From Siphonodentalium dalli (taxonomy: Eukaryota > Mollusca > Scaphopoda > Gadilida > Siphonodentaliidae), in NCBI GenBank assembly GCA_032622095.1, contig CP136067.1:56027899-56091898 (forward strand): a stretch of DNA of 64,000 nucleotides, given 5' to 3'. A program made the position numbers and the translations under genes. Each line of letters begins with the position of its first letter. Position 1 is the stretch's first letter. The notes below the pieces were generated by a model. It was not told where the DNA came from. It saw nothing but the letters and a program-made list of their open reading frames with translations, and made no database searches. Below are positions 10,786 through 21,233 of this stretch, one piece after another.

Positions 10786-12414
10786 ATTATTCTGCAGGAG
10801 TCAATAAGCTACGCCGCTGACATGAACTCTCGTGCATATGTGTGCTTTCTTGATAGTCAGAAAGCTTTTGACCGAGTCTGGCATCAAGGCCTCTTGGTGA
10901 AACTCAATGAACTCGGCTTTAAAGGCAAAATTCTACGCATTGTCTCCAACATGCACTATAACTGCACGAGTCGAGTGATGTATAATGGCACATTATCAAA
11001 ACCAGTGGATATTCTGCAAGGAACAAGACAAGGGGCAGTGACTTCCCCTTTTTTCTACCTTGTATTTATCAACGACTTGCTAGCGCGTCTCAGTTCAACG
11101 AACGAAGGATTGTTAATCGGTCATGTTAACTGCACTGCTCCAACAACTGCTGACGATATCGCCTTGATTTCTACATCAAAAGCTGGTCTAGATAATCTCA
11201 TCGATATATGCAATTCATATGCTCGGAATTGGCGATTTATGTTCTCGAACACAAAAAGTTTTGTTGTTGTATTCAACGAGTCGGGGCGTCAACACGAGCG
11301 CAGCAACAGAACTTGGTCTATCGGAGACCAAACGCTCCCTGAGACGACAGACTGTGTGCATTTAGGGATAAGACAGTGCAAGTTCAAGAACAGTAATACC
11401 AGGGCCTCTGATATTTCCGATAAGCTTAGAAAAACATTCTTCGCAATTGCTGGTAGAAATATCACGAAACAATGCACTCCGCCCACGATGACCTCTCTTT
11501 TAAAAACTATTGTTCTGCCGAAATGTCTCTATGGGTGTGAAATTCTGACAACCTCTACAGATTCCAATGTTTACTGCATGGAGAAAGCTTATCGCTCGTG
11601 TGTTAAGCATATACAATCTCTCCCAACTCGGACTCCTACTGTTATTTCAATGAGCCTGTTAGGTCTTATGCCACTCGAAAACGAAATACACATAAAGAAA
11701 CTTTCATTCCTCGCTGATCTAATTTACCTTCCCGATGGGCACCAGGAACCACTGCGAATTTTCTTATATAAATTCTTCTTGCTGAGCCTCTTCAGACGTG
11801 CGACAACAGGGTTTGTGTCCGACATTACACAGTTACTTCGGCAATACAACCTGCACGCGCATCTGGATACTTTCGTTGCGACTGGCGAATTTCCTTCTAA
11901 ATCAGCATGGAAGCACCTCTGCAAATCAACAGTACAGTCACACTATGTTATACAATGGAAAACTACAGTGGACCGAGATACATCACTTGATTTGTTTCAC
12001 ATTGTGCACAATGATCCACTGTCATTTTGGAGTATTTGGACATTGCTGAAAAGGCACCCTGGCGCGTCTCAAGCTCTGAAAAATCTCGCTCTACTGCTCA
12101 ACAGAACTACATTTTCTAATGATCGCACGTGTCGCGCTTGTGGTAACGGAATACATAATGACATATTACACGCCCTTCGTTACTGTACAGCAGCCAATTC
12201 ACTTGCCCTTCGGAATTCGTTTTGGGAACACATTCTTGATGAGTTTGGTCTCTCGACCTTTCAGTACATATATTCTAGAGATGATATGTCTCTGTTAGCC
12301 CTGCGTCTGGGTGGTGAGCCAATTAACTCACCCGCCGAACTTGACAACAACATAGAAACTATAATTCTCGACATGGCTAACTTCATTTATGGGATGTGTC
12401 ATCTGATCCAGTAA
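10786..12414 (+). CDS. Non-LTR retrotransposon reverse transcriptase, 5'-truncated
   Basis: The frame is open from 10786, where it abuts the transposon terminus, to a stop at 12412-12414. An ATG at 10822 is available, but the frame upstream of it (ILQESISYAAD) is still RT-like, so the ATG is internal. Counting from that ATG: motif A FLDSQKAFDRVWH at 9-21, motif B QGTRQGAVTSPFFYLVFIND at 66-85, and the catalytic box TADD at 109-112, with threonine where most LINEs have tyrosine or phenylalanine. A CX2CX9HX4C zinc-binding motif (C437, C440, H450, C455) sits near the C-terminus. The finger domain, endonuclease and ORF1 are missing, as expected of 5' truncation during target-primed insertion. There are no internal stops in 543 codons. 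Clade not assigned. Confidence 0.88.
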   Translation: MILQESISYAADMNSRAYVCFLDSQKAFDRVWHQGLLVKLNELGFKGKILRIVSNMHYNCTSRVMYNGTLSKPVDILQGTRQGAVTSPFFYLVFINDLLARLSSTNEGLLIGHVNCTAPTTADDIALISTSKAGLDNLIDICNSYARNWRFMFSNTKSFVVVFNESGRQHERSNRTWSIGDQTLPETTDCVHLGIRQCKFKNSNTRASDISDKLRKTFFAIAGRNITKQCTPPTMTSLLKTIVLPKCLYGCEILTTSTDSNVYCMEKAYRSCVKHIQSLPTRTPTVISMSLLGLMPLENEIHIKKLSFLADLIYLPDGHQEPLRIFLYKFFLLSLFRRATTGFVSDITQLLRQYNLHAHLDTFVATGEFPSKSAWKHLCKSTVQSHYVIQWKTTVDRDTSLDLFHIVHNDPLSFWSIWTLLKRHPGASQALKNLALLLNRTTFSNDRTCRACGNGIHNDILHALRYCTAANSLALRNSFWEHILDEFGLSTFQYIYSRDDMSLLALRLGGEPINSPAELDNNIETIILDMANFIYGMCHLIQ

Positions 12415-12613
12415 CAATTACTTTGTGTAAATAAATTATTGTTTGCGCATAAAACAAAATCGCATTCACATGGACGGGTCTCTTCAAGATATGACGCATA
12501 CGATCAGCCACGCAACGGTTCTGTTTTCTTAATTATCTCCATTTGCTGTATAATATATATTTCCATGTATGTATATATTCTTCTCCTACAAGGAGGTATA
12601 CAATAAAATATAA
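12415..12613 (+). mobile_element. 3' UTR and end of the inserted LINE
   Basis: About 200 bp follow the RT stop and end in ACAATAAAATATAAG at 12613. The next base begins a satellite unit (GTGTCCGAGCGAG). The same 3' end joined to the same satellite base recurs at 14148. Confidence 0.8.
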
Positions 12614-12616
12614 GGT

Positions 12617-13752
12617 GTCCGAGCGAGATGTGGTTTGCACTATCGTGTAGAATGGACATGAATATACCAAAGTTCAAACCCCCAAGTCGATAGCTCGAAC
12701 GAACACGGCACTGTTAACCCCTAACGTGTGGCCGTTTCCGCCAGGTACGGACAATCCAAAAAGGCGCCGACCGCATCTTCCGTGGCTGCCTGACCACGGA
12801 AATGCACATTATGTCATGAAGTGAATACCCATATGCATCCATGGGCGATCAGACAAGTCGCTAGCTGCAGCGGAAGTGAATAAATTAACCCATACGCTGT
12901 TGCCGAATTCGCTATGAATGTACGCAAAACACCGAAATTAACACCCGCCGACCGGACCGTCGCCAGGGGTCCGAGCGAGATGGAGTTTGCACTGACGTGT
13001 AGAATGGATCTGAATGTACCAAAGTTCCAATCGCCAAGTCGATAGCTCGAACGAACACGGCACTGTTAACCCCTAACTTGCGGCCGTTTCCACCAGGTAC
13101 GGGAAATCCAAATAGGCGCCGACCGCACCTCCCCCGGCTGCCTTAACACGGAAATGGACATTATATCATGAAGTGAATACCCATATGCATCCATGGGCAA
13201 ACGGACAAGTCGCTATCTGCAGCGGAAGTGAATAAATTAACCCATAAGCTGCTGCCGAATTAGCTATGAATGTGCGCAAAAACGCCAAAATTAAAACCCG
13301 CCGACCGGACCGTCCCCAGGTGTCCGAGCGAGATGGGGTTTGCACTATCGTGTAGAATGGACCTGAATGTACCAAAGTTCTAATCCTCAAGTCAATAGCT
13401 CGAGCGGACACGGCACTGTTAACCCCTAACTTGCGGCCGTTTCTGCCAGGTACAAGAAATCCAAAAAGGCGCCGACCGCACCTCCCCTGGCTGCCTGACA
13501 ACGGAAATGCACATTATATGATAAAGTGAATACCCTTATGCATCCATGGGCGATCGGACAAGTCGCTATCTGCAGCGGAAGTGAATAAATTAACCCATAC
13601 GCTGCAGCAGAATTCGCTATGAATGTTCGCAAAAACGCCGAAATTAACACCCGCCGACCGGACCGTCCCAGGGGTCCGAGCGAGATTGGGTTTGCACTAA
13701 CGTGTAGAATGGATCTGAATGTACCAATGTTCCAATCCCCATGTCGATAGCT
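12617..13752 (+). repeat. Satellite array, 352-bp unit, about 3.2 copies
   Basis: Units start with GTCCGAGCGAGATG at 12617, 12969, 13322 and 13674, giving periods of 352, 353 and 352 bp. The copies are highly similar. Each carries TTAACCCCTAAC, TTAACCCATA and TTAACACCCG motifs and ends ACCGGACCGTCCCCAGG. The fourth unit is cut after about 80 bp (GATAGCTCG), where the second LINE 3' end begins. Open frames in the array are satellite translations, not genes. Confidence 0.92.
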
Positions 13753-14150
13753 CGTTTTGGGAACACATTCTTGATGAGTTTGGTCTCTCGACCTTTCAGT
13801 ACATATATTCTAGAGATGATATGTCTCTGTTAGCCCTGCGTCTGGGTGGTGAGCCAATTAACTCACCCGCCGAACTTGACAACAACATAGAAACTATAAT
13901 TCTCGACATGGCTAACTTCATTTATGGGATGTGTCATCTGATCCAGTAACAATTACTTTGTGTAAATAAATTATTGTTTGCGCATAAAACAAAATCGCAT
14001 TCACATGGACGGGTCTCTTCAAGATATGACGCATACGATCAGCCACGCAACGGTTCTGTTTTCTTAATTATCTCCATTTGCTGTATAATATATATTTCCA
14101 TGTATGTATATATTCTTCTCCTACAAGGAGGTATACAATAAAATATAAGG
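13753..14150 (+). pseudogene. Second copy of the LINE 3' end (last RT codons plus 3' UTR)
   Basis: This segment matches 12220-12615 with no difference that I can see. It covers roughly the last 65 RT codons, the stop and the whole 3' UTR. It joins the satellite at the same base on its 3' side as the longer copy, while its 5' side cuts a satellite unit after position 80. It cannot encode an active polymerase. Confidence 0.9.
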
Positions 14151-14151
14151 T

Positions 14152-14605
14152 GTCCGAGCGAGATGGGGTTTGCACTATCGTGTAGAATGGACATGAATAT
14201 ACCAAAGTTCAAACCCCCAAGTCGATAGCTCGAACGGACACGGCACTGTTAACCCCTAACTTGCGGCCGTTTCCGCCAGGTACGGAAAATCCAAAAAGGC
14301 GCCGACCGCACCTCCCATGACTGCCCGACCACGGAAATGCACATTATATCATGAAGTGAATACCCATATGCATCCATGGGCGATCGGACAAGTCGCTATC
14401 TGCAGCGGAAGTGCATAAATTAACCCATACGCTGCTGCTTAATTCGCTATGAATGTACGCAAAAACACCGAAATTAACACCCGACGACCGGACCGCCCCA
14501 GGGGTCCGAGCGTGATGTGGTTTGCAATGTCGTGTAGAATGGGCCTGATTATACCAAAAATTCAACCCCAAGTCGATAGCAGATACGGCACTGTTAACCC
14601 CTAAC
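14152..14605 (+). repeat. Satellite array continued, 352-bp units
   Basis: Units begin at 14152 and 14504, 352 bp apart. The second is truncated after TTAACCCCTAAC, where unrelated DNA starts. Confidence 0.9.
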
Positions 14606-14685
14606 TGCAATATGACACTTTTCAACAATCTATTTAAGTGAGATCACCGAGAAAATTACCGAGAGAAATATCAATGTTTCGGAGG

Positions 14686-14788
14686 GATATCACACAGGTC
14701 CCTGGCACAATAGACCCCAACCACTCAAAGACATATATATGTCTTTTGGTGGTTGGGGTATATTGTGTCAGGGACCTGTGGGATATCA
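14686..14788. mobile_element. Foldback MITE inside family 1 element
   Basis: Arms GATATCACACAGGTCCCTG and, in reverse, GATATCCCACAGGTCCCTG continue inwards through CCCCAACCAC to the palindromic centre ACATATATATGT. A TA at each edge would suit a Tc1/mariner-type target site, but this is only suggestive. Confidence 0.75.
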
Positions 14789-15236
14789 CGCGAGAAAATA
14801 TGCGTTCTTATCACAGTGAAGCCTGCTTCGAACTTCGAACATATCTCAACATAAGTGTGTTTCTATGTTTGTGATACACCTGCTTCTCGTGCATTATAAT
14901 TTGTCGATTTAGTCATTATACATTGCCTCTTTTTGCGTTTGAAAATATCACTGACACTTCGGCTCAAAGTGTTGTAATCAACTTCAATTTTAATGGCCAA
15001 TAAACATGCTGTTATATATAGATATATGTAGGCAAAGAATCAATATCAAGTTTCCTTCCAACAGCCATGTTTTTCATCTAAAATAAATTACACACACAAT
15101 GTATAACTCCTGCCTATAGATGTTTTATTGATTGCGCTTGTAACATTTCTGATATATCCAAAGATATTAAAAAGATAAGATGGCCACTTGAGGCCATGAT
15201 TTTTCAAAAAAATTCGGAAAGATTTAACATTAAAGT
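14789..15236. other. Unique interior of family 1 element
   Basis: AT-rich DNA between the forward and inverted satellite arms with no recognised gene. It may be the remaining internal sequence of the original transposon. Confidence 0.4.
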
Positions 15237-15801
15237 GCGCCTTTTTGGATTTTCCGTACCTGGCGGAAACGGCCGCAAGTTAGGGGTTAACAGTGCTGTG
15301 TTCGTTCGAGCTATCGACTTGGGGATTGGAACTTTGATACATTCAGGTCCTTTCTACGCGTTAGAGTAACCCCCATCTCGCTCGGACCCCTGGGAACGGT
15401 CGGCGGGTGTTAATTTCGGGGTTTTTGTGCACTTGCATAGCGAATTCGGCAGCAGCGTATGGGTTAATTTATTCACTTCCGCTGCAGCTAGCGACTTGTC
15501 CGATCGCACATGGATGCATATGGGTATTCACTTCATGATATAATGTGCATTTCCGTGGTCAGGCAGCCAGGGAAGATGCGGTCGGCGCCTTTTTGGATTT
15601 TCCGTACCTGGCGGAAACGGCCGCAAGTTAGGGGTTAATAGTGCCGTGTTCGTTCGAGCTATCGACTTGGGGATTGGAACTTTGGTACATTCAGGTCCAT
15701 TCTACACGATAGTGCAAACCCCATCTCGTTCGGACACCTGGGGGCGGTCCGATCGGGTGCGGTCGGGTCCGGTCGGGTGCGGTCGGCTTTTAGTAGGACC
15801 C
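15237..15801 (-). repeat. Inverted satellite arm and right terminus (family 1)
   Basis: About 1.4 units of the 352-bp satellite lie in reverse orientation, directly followed by the inverted GC-rich 10-mers and the terminus. The element is thus bilaterally symmetric, with the satellite start facing both termini. Confidence 0.88.
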
Positions 15802-16257
15802 ATCTGTACTGTCAGAGCCTCCTTTCGAATGTTTTACAACACCAACATGAGAAACAACACCAAAAAATTACCTTTTCACAATAACAGCAATTCCCAATCA
15901 AATGTCAGCTATACTGTGAGAGAATGTTAGGATTTATAAAGGTGGGTGACAACCTCCAGTTTTTGTGGTATTGAGATGTTGGGGCATGCAGGCTCAGATG
16001 TTGTATATATAAGGAATGTTAGCGTAATGATTCTTCGACATACTTGTCGATTTGATGCAACGGAGTTTCGCATATTTCCCGGGGTTACCACCCCTGGTTA
16101 AGTGGTCCTGCTAATGTGATATGATGCTGGTGGGTCCTGCTGAATTTCTATGATGTTGGTAGGAAAAAGCGATGCTGTTAAGAAACAGTAGCGTTATTTT
16201 ATCTGAAGTTGTAATTTTCTCGGTGTTTGGCTAACCATAATGGAGATGGATACCCAT

Positions 16258-16327
16258 TTCGTGTTGTAGACACCAGCGCTATACCATTATTAACGTGTTG
16301 TAGACACCAGCGCTATGCCATTATTAA
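16258..16327 (+). repeat. Two-copy 35-bp tandem repeat
   Basis: The segment CGTGTTGTAGACACCAGCGC with CTATACCATTATTAA is repeated once with one base changed. Confidence 0.85.
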
Positions 16328-16350
16328 AATATGTAAAAGTATAATTTATA

Positions 16351-16553
16351 AAGTCGCTCTTCAAAGGCTTTCGGCCTTAGGCCTTCTTCAGTTGATATTA
16401 TTCAGACAAAATCACATGATGGAATTCAGATAAACATACAAATACATAATAAATAGGTTATTTGTATGTTTATCTGAATGCTATCATGTGATTTTGTCTG
16501 AATAATAACAATCGAAGAAGGCCTAAGGCCGAGAGTTTTTTTAAGAGCGACTT
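16351..16553. mobile_element. Foldback element with about 95-bp arms
   Basis: The left arm begins AAGTCGCTCTTCAAAGGC and includes GGCCTTAGGCCTTCTTC and CAGACAAAATCACATGAT. The right arm is its near-perfect reverse complement, ending AAGAGCGACTT. The loop is about 10 bp (near 16440-16452). The transcript would form a very long hairpin. There is no coding capacity. Confidence 0.88.
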
Positions 16554-16822
16554 ATTTAATTTATCAGCCTACGTGGTCCCTCATTTCCTGGACAATTTTT
16601 ACATTAAAAAATATATATGTTCTTGAATGTTTCATATATACAGATAGTGTTTTTCCTCAATCGCTCGAATTAGCCGCAAGAATGACTACTTCAAATAAAA
16701 TAACGGAATTCTTTCTTAACAGCATCGCGTTGGACTACACGTACCAGCATCTTAACAATACAGCAGCAGCCACCAGTATCATAGCAAATTAGCAGGACCA
16801 CTTCATGACCAGGGGTGGTTAT

Positions 16823-17536
16823 GTCCTCACACACCATCCAAGCTGCTTACTGAATTAGCGTTGGGCGGCGATGCGGATGCTGTTCTCGATTATGTGTATG
16901 GGCCGAGCAGCGAACATGCCAGCGCTCGCTGTGAATTCCCACGGGAAATGTTCCGGCAATCACTTGACTGTCCCAGTCGTAATGAGTTCTTCAGGCATTA
17001 ACGGCTATCGGATGTGTCGTTGTTGTGACAAATGAAGTTCCGATGGAAATACAAATAGCCAGTTTGTTGGCCATGTTTGGAAGTGCCGTTGGCGGAACTG
17101 TCCTTGATACAAATTTACAGCTGTATATATGCGTGGTCAATGTCTGGAGACACAGATTCCATGATTCTATTCTATCGATAATCTTTTATCCAATGAGTTG
17201 CGGACAGCGCCAAGATATATTTCACGAAAGCGGAGCTCGGGTGAAGTGTTATTATGCGCCACCCGCAACGAATTTGATAAAATATTCCAGATTATGACGC
17301 AGGTTGTGTTCTGTATTTATTCCACAACCTTTTTCTGATAAGTTTAATCCATGACTGTGACTAACATTTATACTATAACTACATACTATTTCTAAAATAA
17401 TGGATTCCCACATTCAGTTATAAACGTATGCATTGGAATGGCATATTATTCATTTGGAGGGGTGTTTAGGTAATAAAAGCAGACGACAGAGAAAAATACA
17501 GATACAAGAGCAGAATGATACATATTCATTGGTGCA
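16823..17536. other. Unassigned DNA
   Basis: A 90-codon open frame at 17025-17297 (+) has no recognisable domain. Nothing else is seen. Confidence 0.3.
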
Positions 17537-17609
17537 GGGAAATGTTCAGAAACTAAGTTAAACTAATGACCTATGGTCGTTTGTTGAACTTACTATCTGG
17601 ACATTTCCT
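17537..17609. repeat. Dispersed foldback repeat
   Basis: Arms GGGAAATGTTCAGAAACTAA and, in reverse, GGAAATGTCCAGATAGTAAG flank a loop. It is related to 32047-32102 and to the half copy at 8375-8425. Confidence 0.7.
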
Positions 17610-18496
17610 ATATGGAACTACTCGTCAATGATGCTTTATTATAGAAGGGTTAATGCGACTAAAGGCTGATAAGGAACCGGTAATTATCTGTACATCGGTT
17701 ATACATGTACGCCATTGCTTTTGGCAAGAACGTGAACTCGAAGTTGTCCCAGCTTTAGTTTTAATGATGCGCAGATCGTCGTATGTATCTATTAGAAGCC
17801 ACAGTGAAATACCATTTCGTTATTTCACTGTAGCCTTCGTTAGTTCGCTGCAGCTTTCATTTTTTCACTGTAGCTTGCCGGTGGTTTACGTGAGCGCGAA
17901 TCAATACGCCGAGTACATACCGAACTCTCTATCCTGCATGCTTGTAAACACTCACACGAGCTCTTTAATTAAGTAGAGTTAATAATTTAATTAAGTAAGA
18001 GTTAATTTAGCACTAATAAGGCGCACACAATAAAAAGAATACCAAGCTGGAATACCTATGAATGTTTTCTTTGAATACCTGAAAGTTGAAACATCTCATT
18101 CGTGTCTGGAAATTAATATTTTTACTCGCGGCTTGTAACCACTCGTGAAAATTCGATATTTCTTTCCAGACATGCACGCATGAAATATTTCAACAAAAAC
18201 TATTTATTCTGTGCACTTGTGGCATGCAACCAAATTCATTACATGATCCTTCTCTTATTCCATTCAATAAACCCATTCTATAATTGTGATATTAAGCGTT
18301 GGGTTAATAACAAGAAATAGTGCCAGGTGACCTTTGACTTCCGGTTTGTCGTCCGTATTACGTCTCAAAATACTATGGCTTCCAATATTTTTCCAACAAA
18401 CTATAATGAATGAAGAGTTTGAAAAGTTATGTCTTTAAATATACGCCACTAAATATGCCAAAGAGTCTTTATTTATCTGGGACTATTTCTTTAACC
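17610..18496. other. Unassigned DNA
   Basis: A 107-codon open frame (17653-17976 +) has no recognised domain. It spans short repeats of TTTCACTGTAGC (17820-17875), so it is probably not a gene. Confidence 0.3.
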
Positions 18497-18590
18497 GTGC
18501 AAACGGGTGTGACTAAACACCGCCCGGACCAGCCCGGACCAGCCCGGACACCCCATATGGACTATATAAGTGATTGTAATGCCAATATAA

Positions 18591-19806
18591 GTGCAGGGGT
18601 GTCATGGAAGCCCACTCATGGTCGCTATTAACCCTCAAAATGCCGGCATCGGCGAAAATGTTCGCCGTGAAATGAAGCTAACAGCCCGGACCGCCCCTGC
18701 TGCGTCCAGGTTGGATTTTAGTATCCATACCTGTGCGGGGGTGTTAATGAAACCCAAATACGCACGGAGAGAGGTCAAGGTCAAACGGAGGTGCCGCTTA
18801 TTAACCCCTAAACTTCCCAGATTCAGCCAGAATTAAAAAATTGCGCCCCCAATAAACAAATTCACAGCCCGGACCCCCTTAATGTCCTCGTACTTCTAAT
18901 AACTCCTTACATATGTGTTGTGGAACTACCCTCGACTACACTCACGAAGATACAAGGGCGAGTCGCCCACGAATGCCTGGCAATTAACCTCCAAAATGCC
19001 GCCATCGCCGATTATGTTTACCGATAACGACGCTGACAGCCTGGACCAGCCCGGACCATCCCAGTCCAGCCCGGACCCCCCATATGGACTATATGAGTGA
19101 TTGTAAGGCCAATATAAGTGCAGGGGTGTCATGGAAACCCACTCAGGGTCGCTATTAACCCTCAAAATGCCGACATCGGCGAAAATGTTCGCCGTGAAAT
19201 GAAGCTAACAGCCCGGACCGCCCCTGATGCGTCCAGGTGGGATTTTAGTATCCATACCTGTGCGGTGTGTTAATGAAACCCAAATACGCACGGAGAGTGG
19301 TCAAGGTCAAACGGAAGTGCCGCTTATTAACCCCTAAACTTCCCAGATTCAGCCAGAATTAAAAAATTGCGCCCCCAATAAACAAATTCACAGCCCGGAC
19401 CCCCTTAATGTCCTCGTACTTCTAATAACTCCTTACATATGTGTTGTGGAACTACCCTCGACTACACTCACGAAGATACAAGGGCGAGTCGCCCACGAAT
19501 GCCTGGCAATTAACCCCCAAAATGCCGCCATTGCCGATTATGTTTACCGATATAAGTGCAGGGGTGTCATGGTAACCCACTCAGGTCGCTATTAACCCTC
19601 AAAATGCCGGCATTGGCGAAAATGTTCGCCGTGAAATGAAGATAACAGCCCGGACCGCCCCTGCTGCGTCCAGGTGTGATTTTAGTATCCATACATGTGC
19701 GAGGGTGTTAATGAAACCCAAATACGCACGGAGAGTGGTCAAGGTCAAACGGAAGTGCCGTTTATTAACCCCTAAACTTCCCAGATTCAGCCAGAATTAA
19801 AAAATT
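18591..19806 (+). repeat. Satellite arm, forward, unit about 440-530 bp
   Basis: Units start with GTGCAGGGGTGTCATGG at 18591, 19118 and 19556, giving spacings of 527 and 438 bp; the shorter one lacks an internal segment. Each unit has ATTAACCCTCAAAATGCCGG and TTAACCCCTAAACTTCCC, and embedded AGCCCGGACC boxes that resemble the subterminal repeats. Confidence 0.9.
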
Positions 19807-20895
19807 GTGGGCGACTCGCCCTTGTATCTTCGCAGCAGGGGCGGTCCGGGTTGTTAGCTTCATTTCACGGCGAACATTTTCGCCGATGCCGGCATTTTGA
19901 GGGTTAATAGCGACCCTGAGTGGGTTTCCATGACACCCCTGCACTTATATCGGCGATGGCGGCATTTTGGGGGTTAATTGCCAGGCATTCGTGGGCGTCT
20001 CGCCCTTGTATCTTCGTGAGTGTAGTCGAGGGTAGTTCCACAACACATATGTAAGGAGTTATTAGAAGTACGAGGACATTAAGGGGGTCCGGGCTGTGAA
20101 TTTGTTTATTGGGGGCGCAATTTTTTTATTCTGGCTGAATCTGGGAAGTTTAGGGGTTAATAAGCGGCACTTCCGTTGGACCTTGACCACTCTCCGTGCG
20201 TATTTGGGTTTCATTAACACCCCCGCACAGGTATGGATACTAAAATCCCACCTGGACGCATCAGGGGCGGTCCGGGCTGTTAGCTTCATTTCACGGCGAA
20301 CATTTTCGCCGATGCCGGCATTTTGAGGGTTAATAGCGACCCTGAGTGGGTTTCCATGACACCCCTGCACTTATATTGGCCTTACAATCACTCATATAGT
20401 CCATATGGGGGTCCGGGCTGGACTGGGATGGTCCGGGCTGGTCCGGGCTGTCAGCGGCGTTATCGGTAAACATAATCGGCGATCGCGGCATTTTGAGGGT
20501 TAATTTCCAGGCATTCGTGGGCGACTCGCCCTTGTATCTTCGTGAGTGTAGTCGAGGGTAGTTCCACAACACATATGTAAGGAGTTATTAGAAGTACGAG
20601 GACATTAAGGGGGTCCGGGCTGTGAATTTGTTTATTGGGGGCGCAATTTTTTAATTCTGGCTGAATCTGGGAAGTTTAGGGGTTAATAAGCGGCACTTCC
20701 GTTTGACCTTGACCACTCTCCGTGCGTATTTGGGTTTCATTAACACCCCCGCACAGGTATGGATACTAAAATCCAACCTGGACGCAGCAGGGGCGGTCCG
20801 GGCTGTTAGCTTCATTTCACGGCGAACATTTTCGCCGATGCCGGCATTTTGAGGGTTAATAGCGACCATGAGTGGGTTTCCATGACACCCCTGCA
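19807..20895 (-). repeat. Satellite arm, inverted
   Basis: Reverse-complement copies of the same satellite, with GGGTTAATAGCGACC and CCATGACACCCCTGCAC marks. The turning point is near 19807, where AAAAAATTG meets TGGGCGACTCGCC. Open frames of 76-102 codons here are satellite translations. Confidence 0.9.
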
Positions 20896-21092
20896 CTTAT
20901 ATTGGCCTTACAATCACTTATATAGTCCATATGGGGTGTCCGGGCTGGTCCGGGCTGGTCCGGGCGGTGTTTAGTCACACCGGTGCAAACAATGCATAGT
21001 TACACGCCTTATAGAAGCCGATGTTAGTTTCGCGTCCCATTTGTTGATTTGTGTATGTTTTGCCGAGGTTTTAGATCATGTAATAAATATAA

Positions 21093-21233
21093 TCTACAAT
21101 TCGTCCCCAGTTTATAGCGGAATTTACAAAACTCGTCCAATAAATAGGTCTGGAGCTCGACAAGGCTCGGTCCAGACCTAATTTACTGCACTCGTTTTGT
21201 AGATTCTGCTATAAACTGGGGACTCGTTGTAGA
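21093..21233. mobile_element. Foldback MITE, about 140 bp
   Basis: The left arm TCTACAATTCGTCCCCAG and onward pairs with the right arm, which in reverse complement reads TCTACAACGAGTCCCCAG. The centre is TCTGGAGCTCGA / CTCGGTCCAGA. Non-coding. Confidence 0.8.

Larger units (their letters stand above)
10725..15801. mobile_element. Large TIR element with internal 352-bp satellite and 8-bp target duplication (family 1)
   Basis: The termini are CGGTCCTACTAAAA on the left and, in reverse complement, GGGTCCTACTAAAA on the right. They are flanked by the perfect 8-bp duplication ATCTGTAC (10717-10724, 15802-15809). Next to each terminus is a 10-bp GC-rich minisatellite (CCGACCGCAC / CCGACCGGAC) running inwards to GACCGCCCC. 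Tandem 352-bp units fill 12617-14605 in one orientation and about 15237-15744 in the opposite one. The only coding DNA is an inserted LINE. No transposase was recognised, so it is non-autonomous. An 8-bp duplication allows hAT, Merlin, P, Zisupton or Novosib; the ends do not resemble the CAGGG hAT ends elsewhere in this window. Confidence 0.85.
16085..16822. mobile_element. TIR element of about 740 bp
   Basis: The left end reads TTACCACCCCTGGTTAAGTG and continues GGTCCTGCTAATGTGATATG. The right end in reverse complement reads TAACCACCCCTGGTCATGAA and GTGGTCCTGCTAATTTGCTA. Similarity extends over about 55 bp with small indels. No convincing target duplication is seen. A related end recurs at 23612-23672 next to an integrase remnant. 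Inside are a 35-bp tandem duplication (16258-16327) and a separate foldback element (16351-16553). Confidence 0.75.
18505..20982. mobile_element. Large TIR element built of opposed satellite arms, 8-bp target duplication (family 2)
   Basis: The termini GGGTGTGACTAAACACC and, in reverse complement from the right, CGGTGTGACTAAACACC are flanked by the perfect 8-bp duplication GTGCAAAC (18497-18504, 20983-20990). Subterminal 10-bp repeats GCCCGGACCA follow each end. The rest is one satellite family, forward from about 18590 to 19806 and inverted from about 19807 to 20895, so the whole element is a giant imperfect palindrome. There is no transposase. Termini share the pattern SGGTSYKACTAAA with family 1 at 10725-15801, as do the duplication length and the design, although the satellites differ. 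Confidence 0.88.

Noticed and set aside
13166-13650. Minus-strand open frames of 111 and 74 codons
   Set aside because: Both lie wholly in 352-bp satellite units and recur with the period.
18591-20896. Repeated open frames of 76-102 codons (MQGCHGNPL type)
   Set aside because: They follow the satellite period and occur in both arms of the palindromic element.
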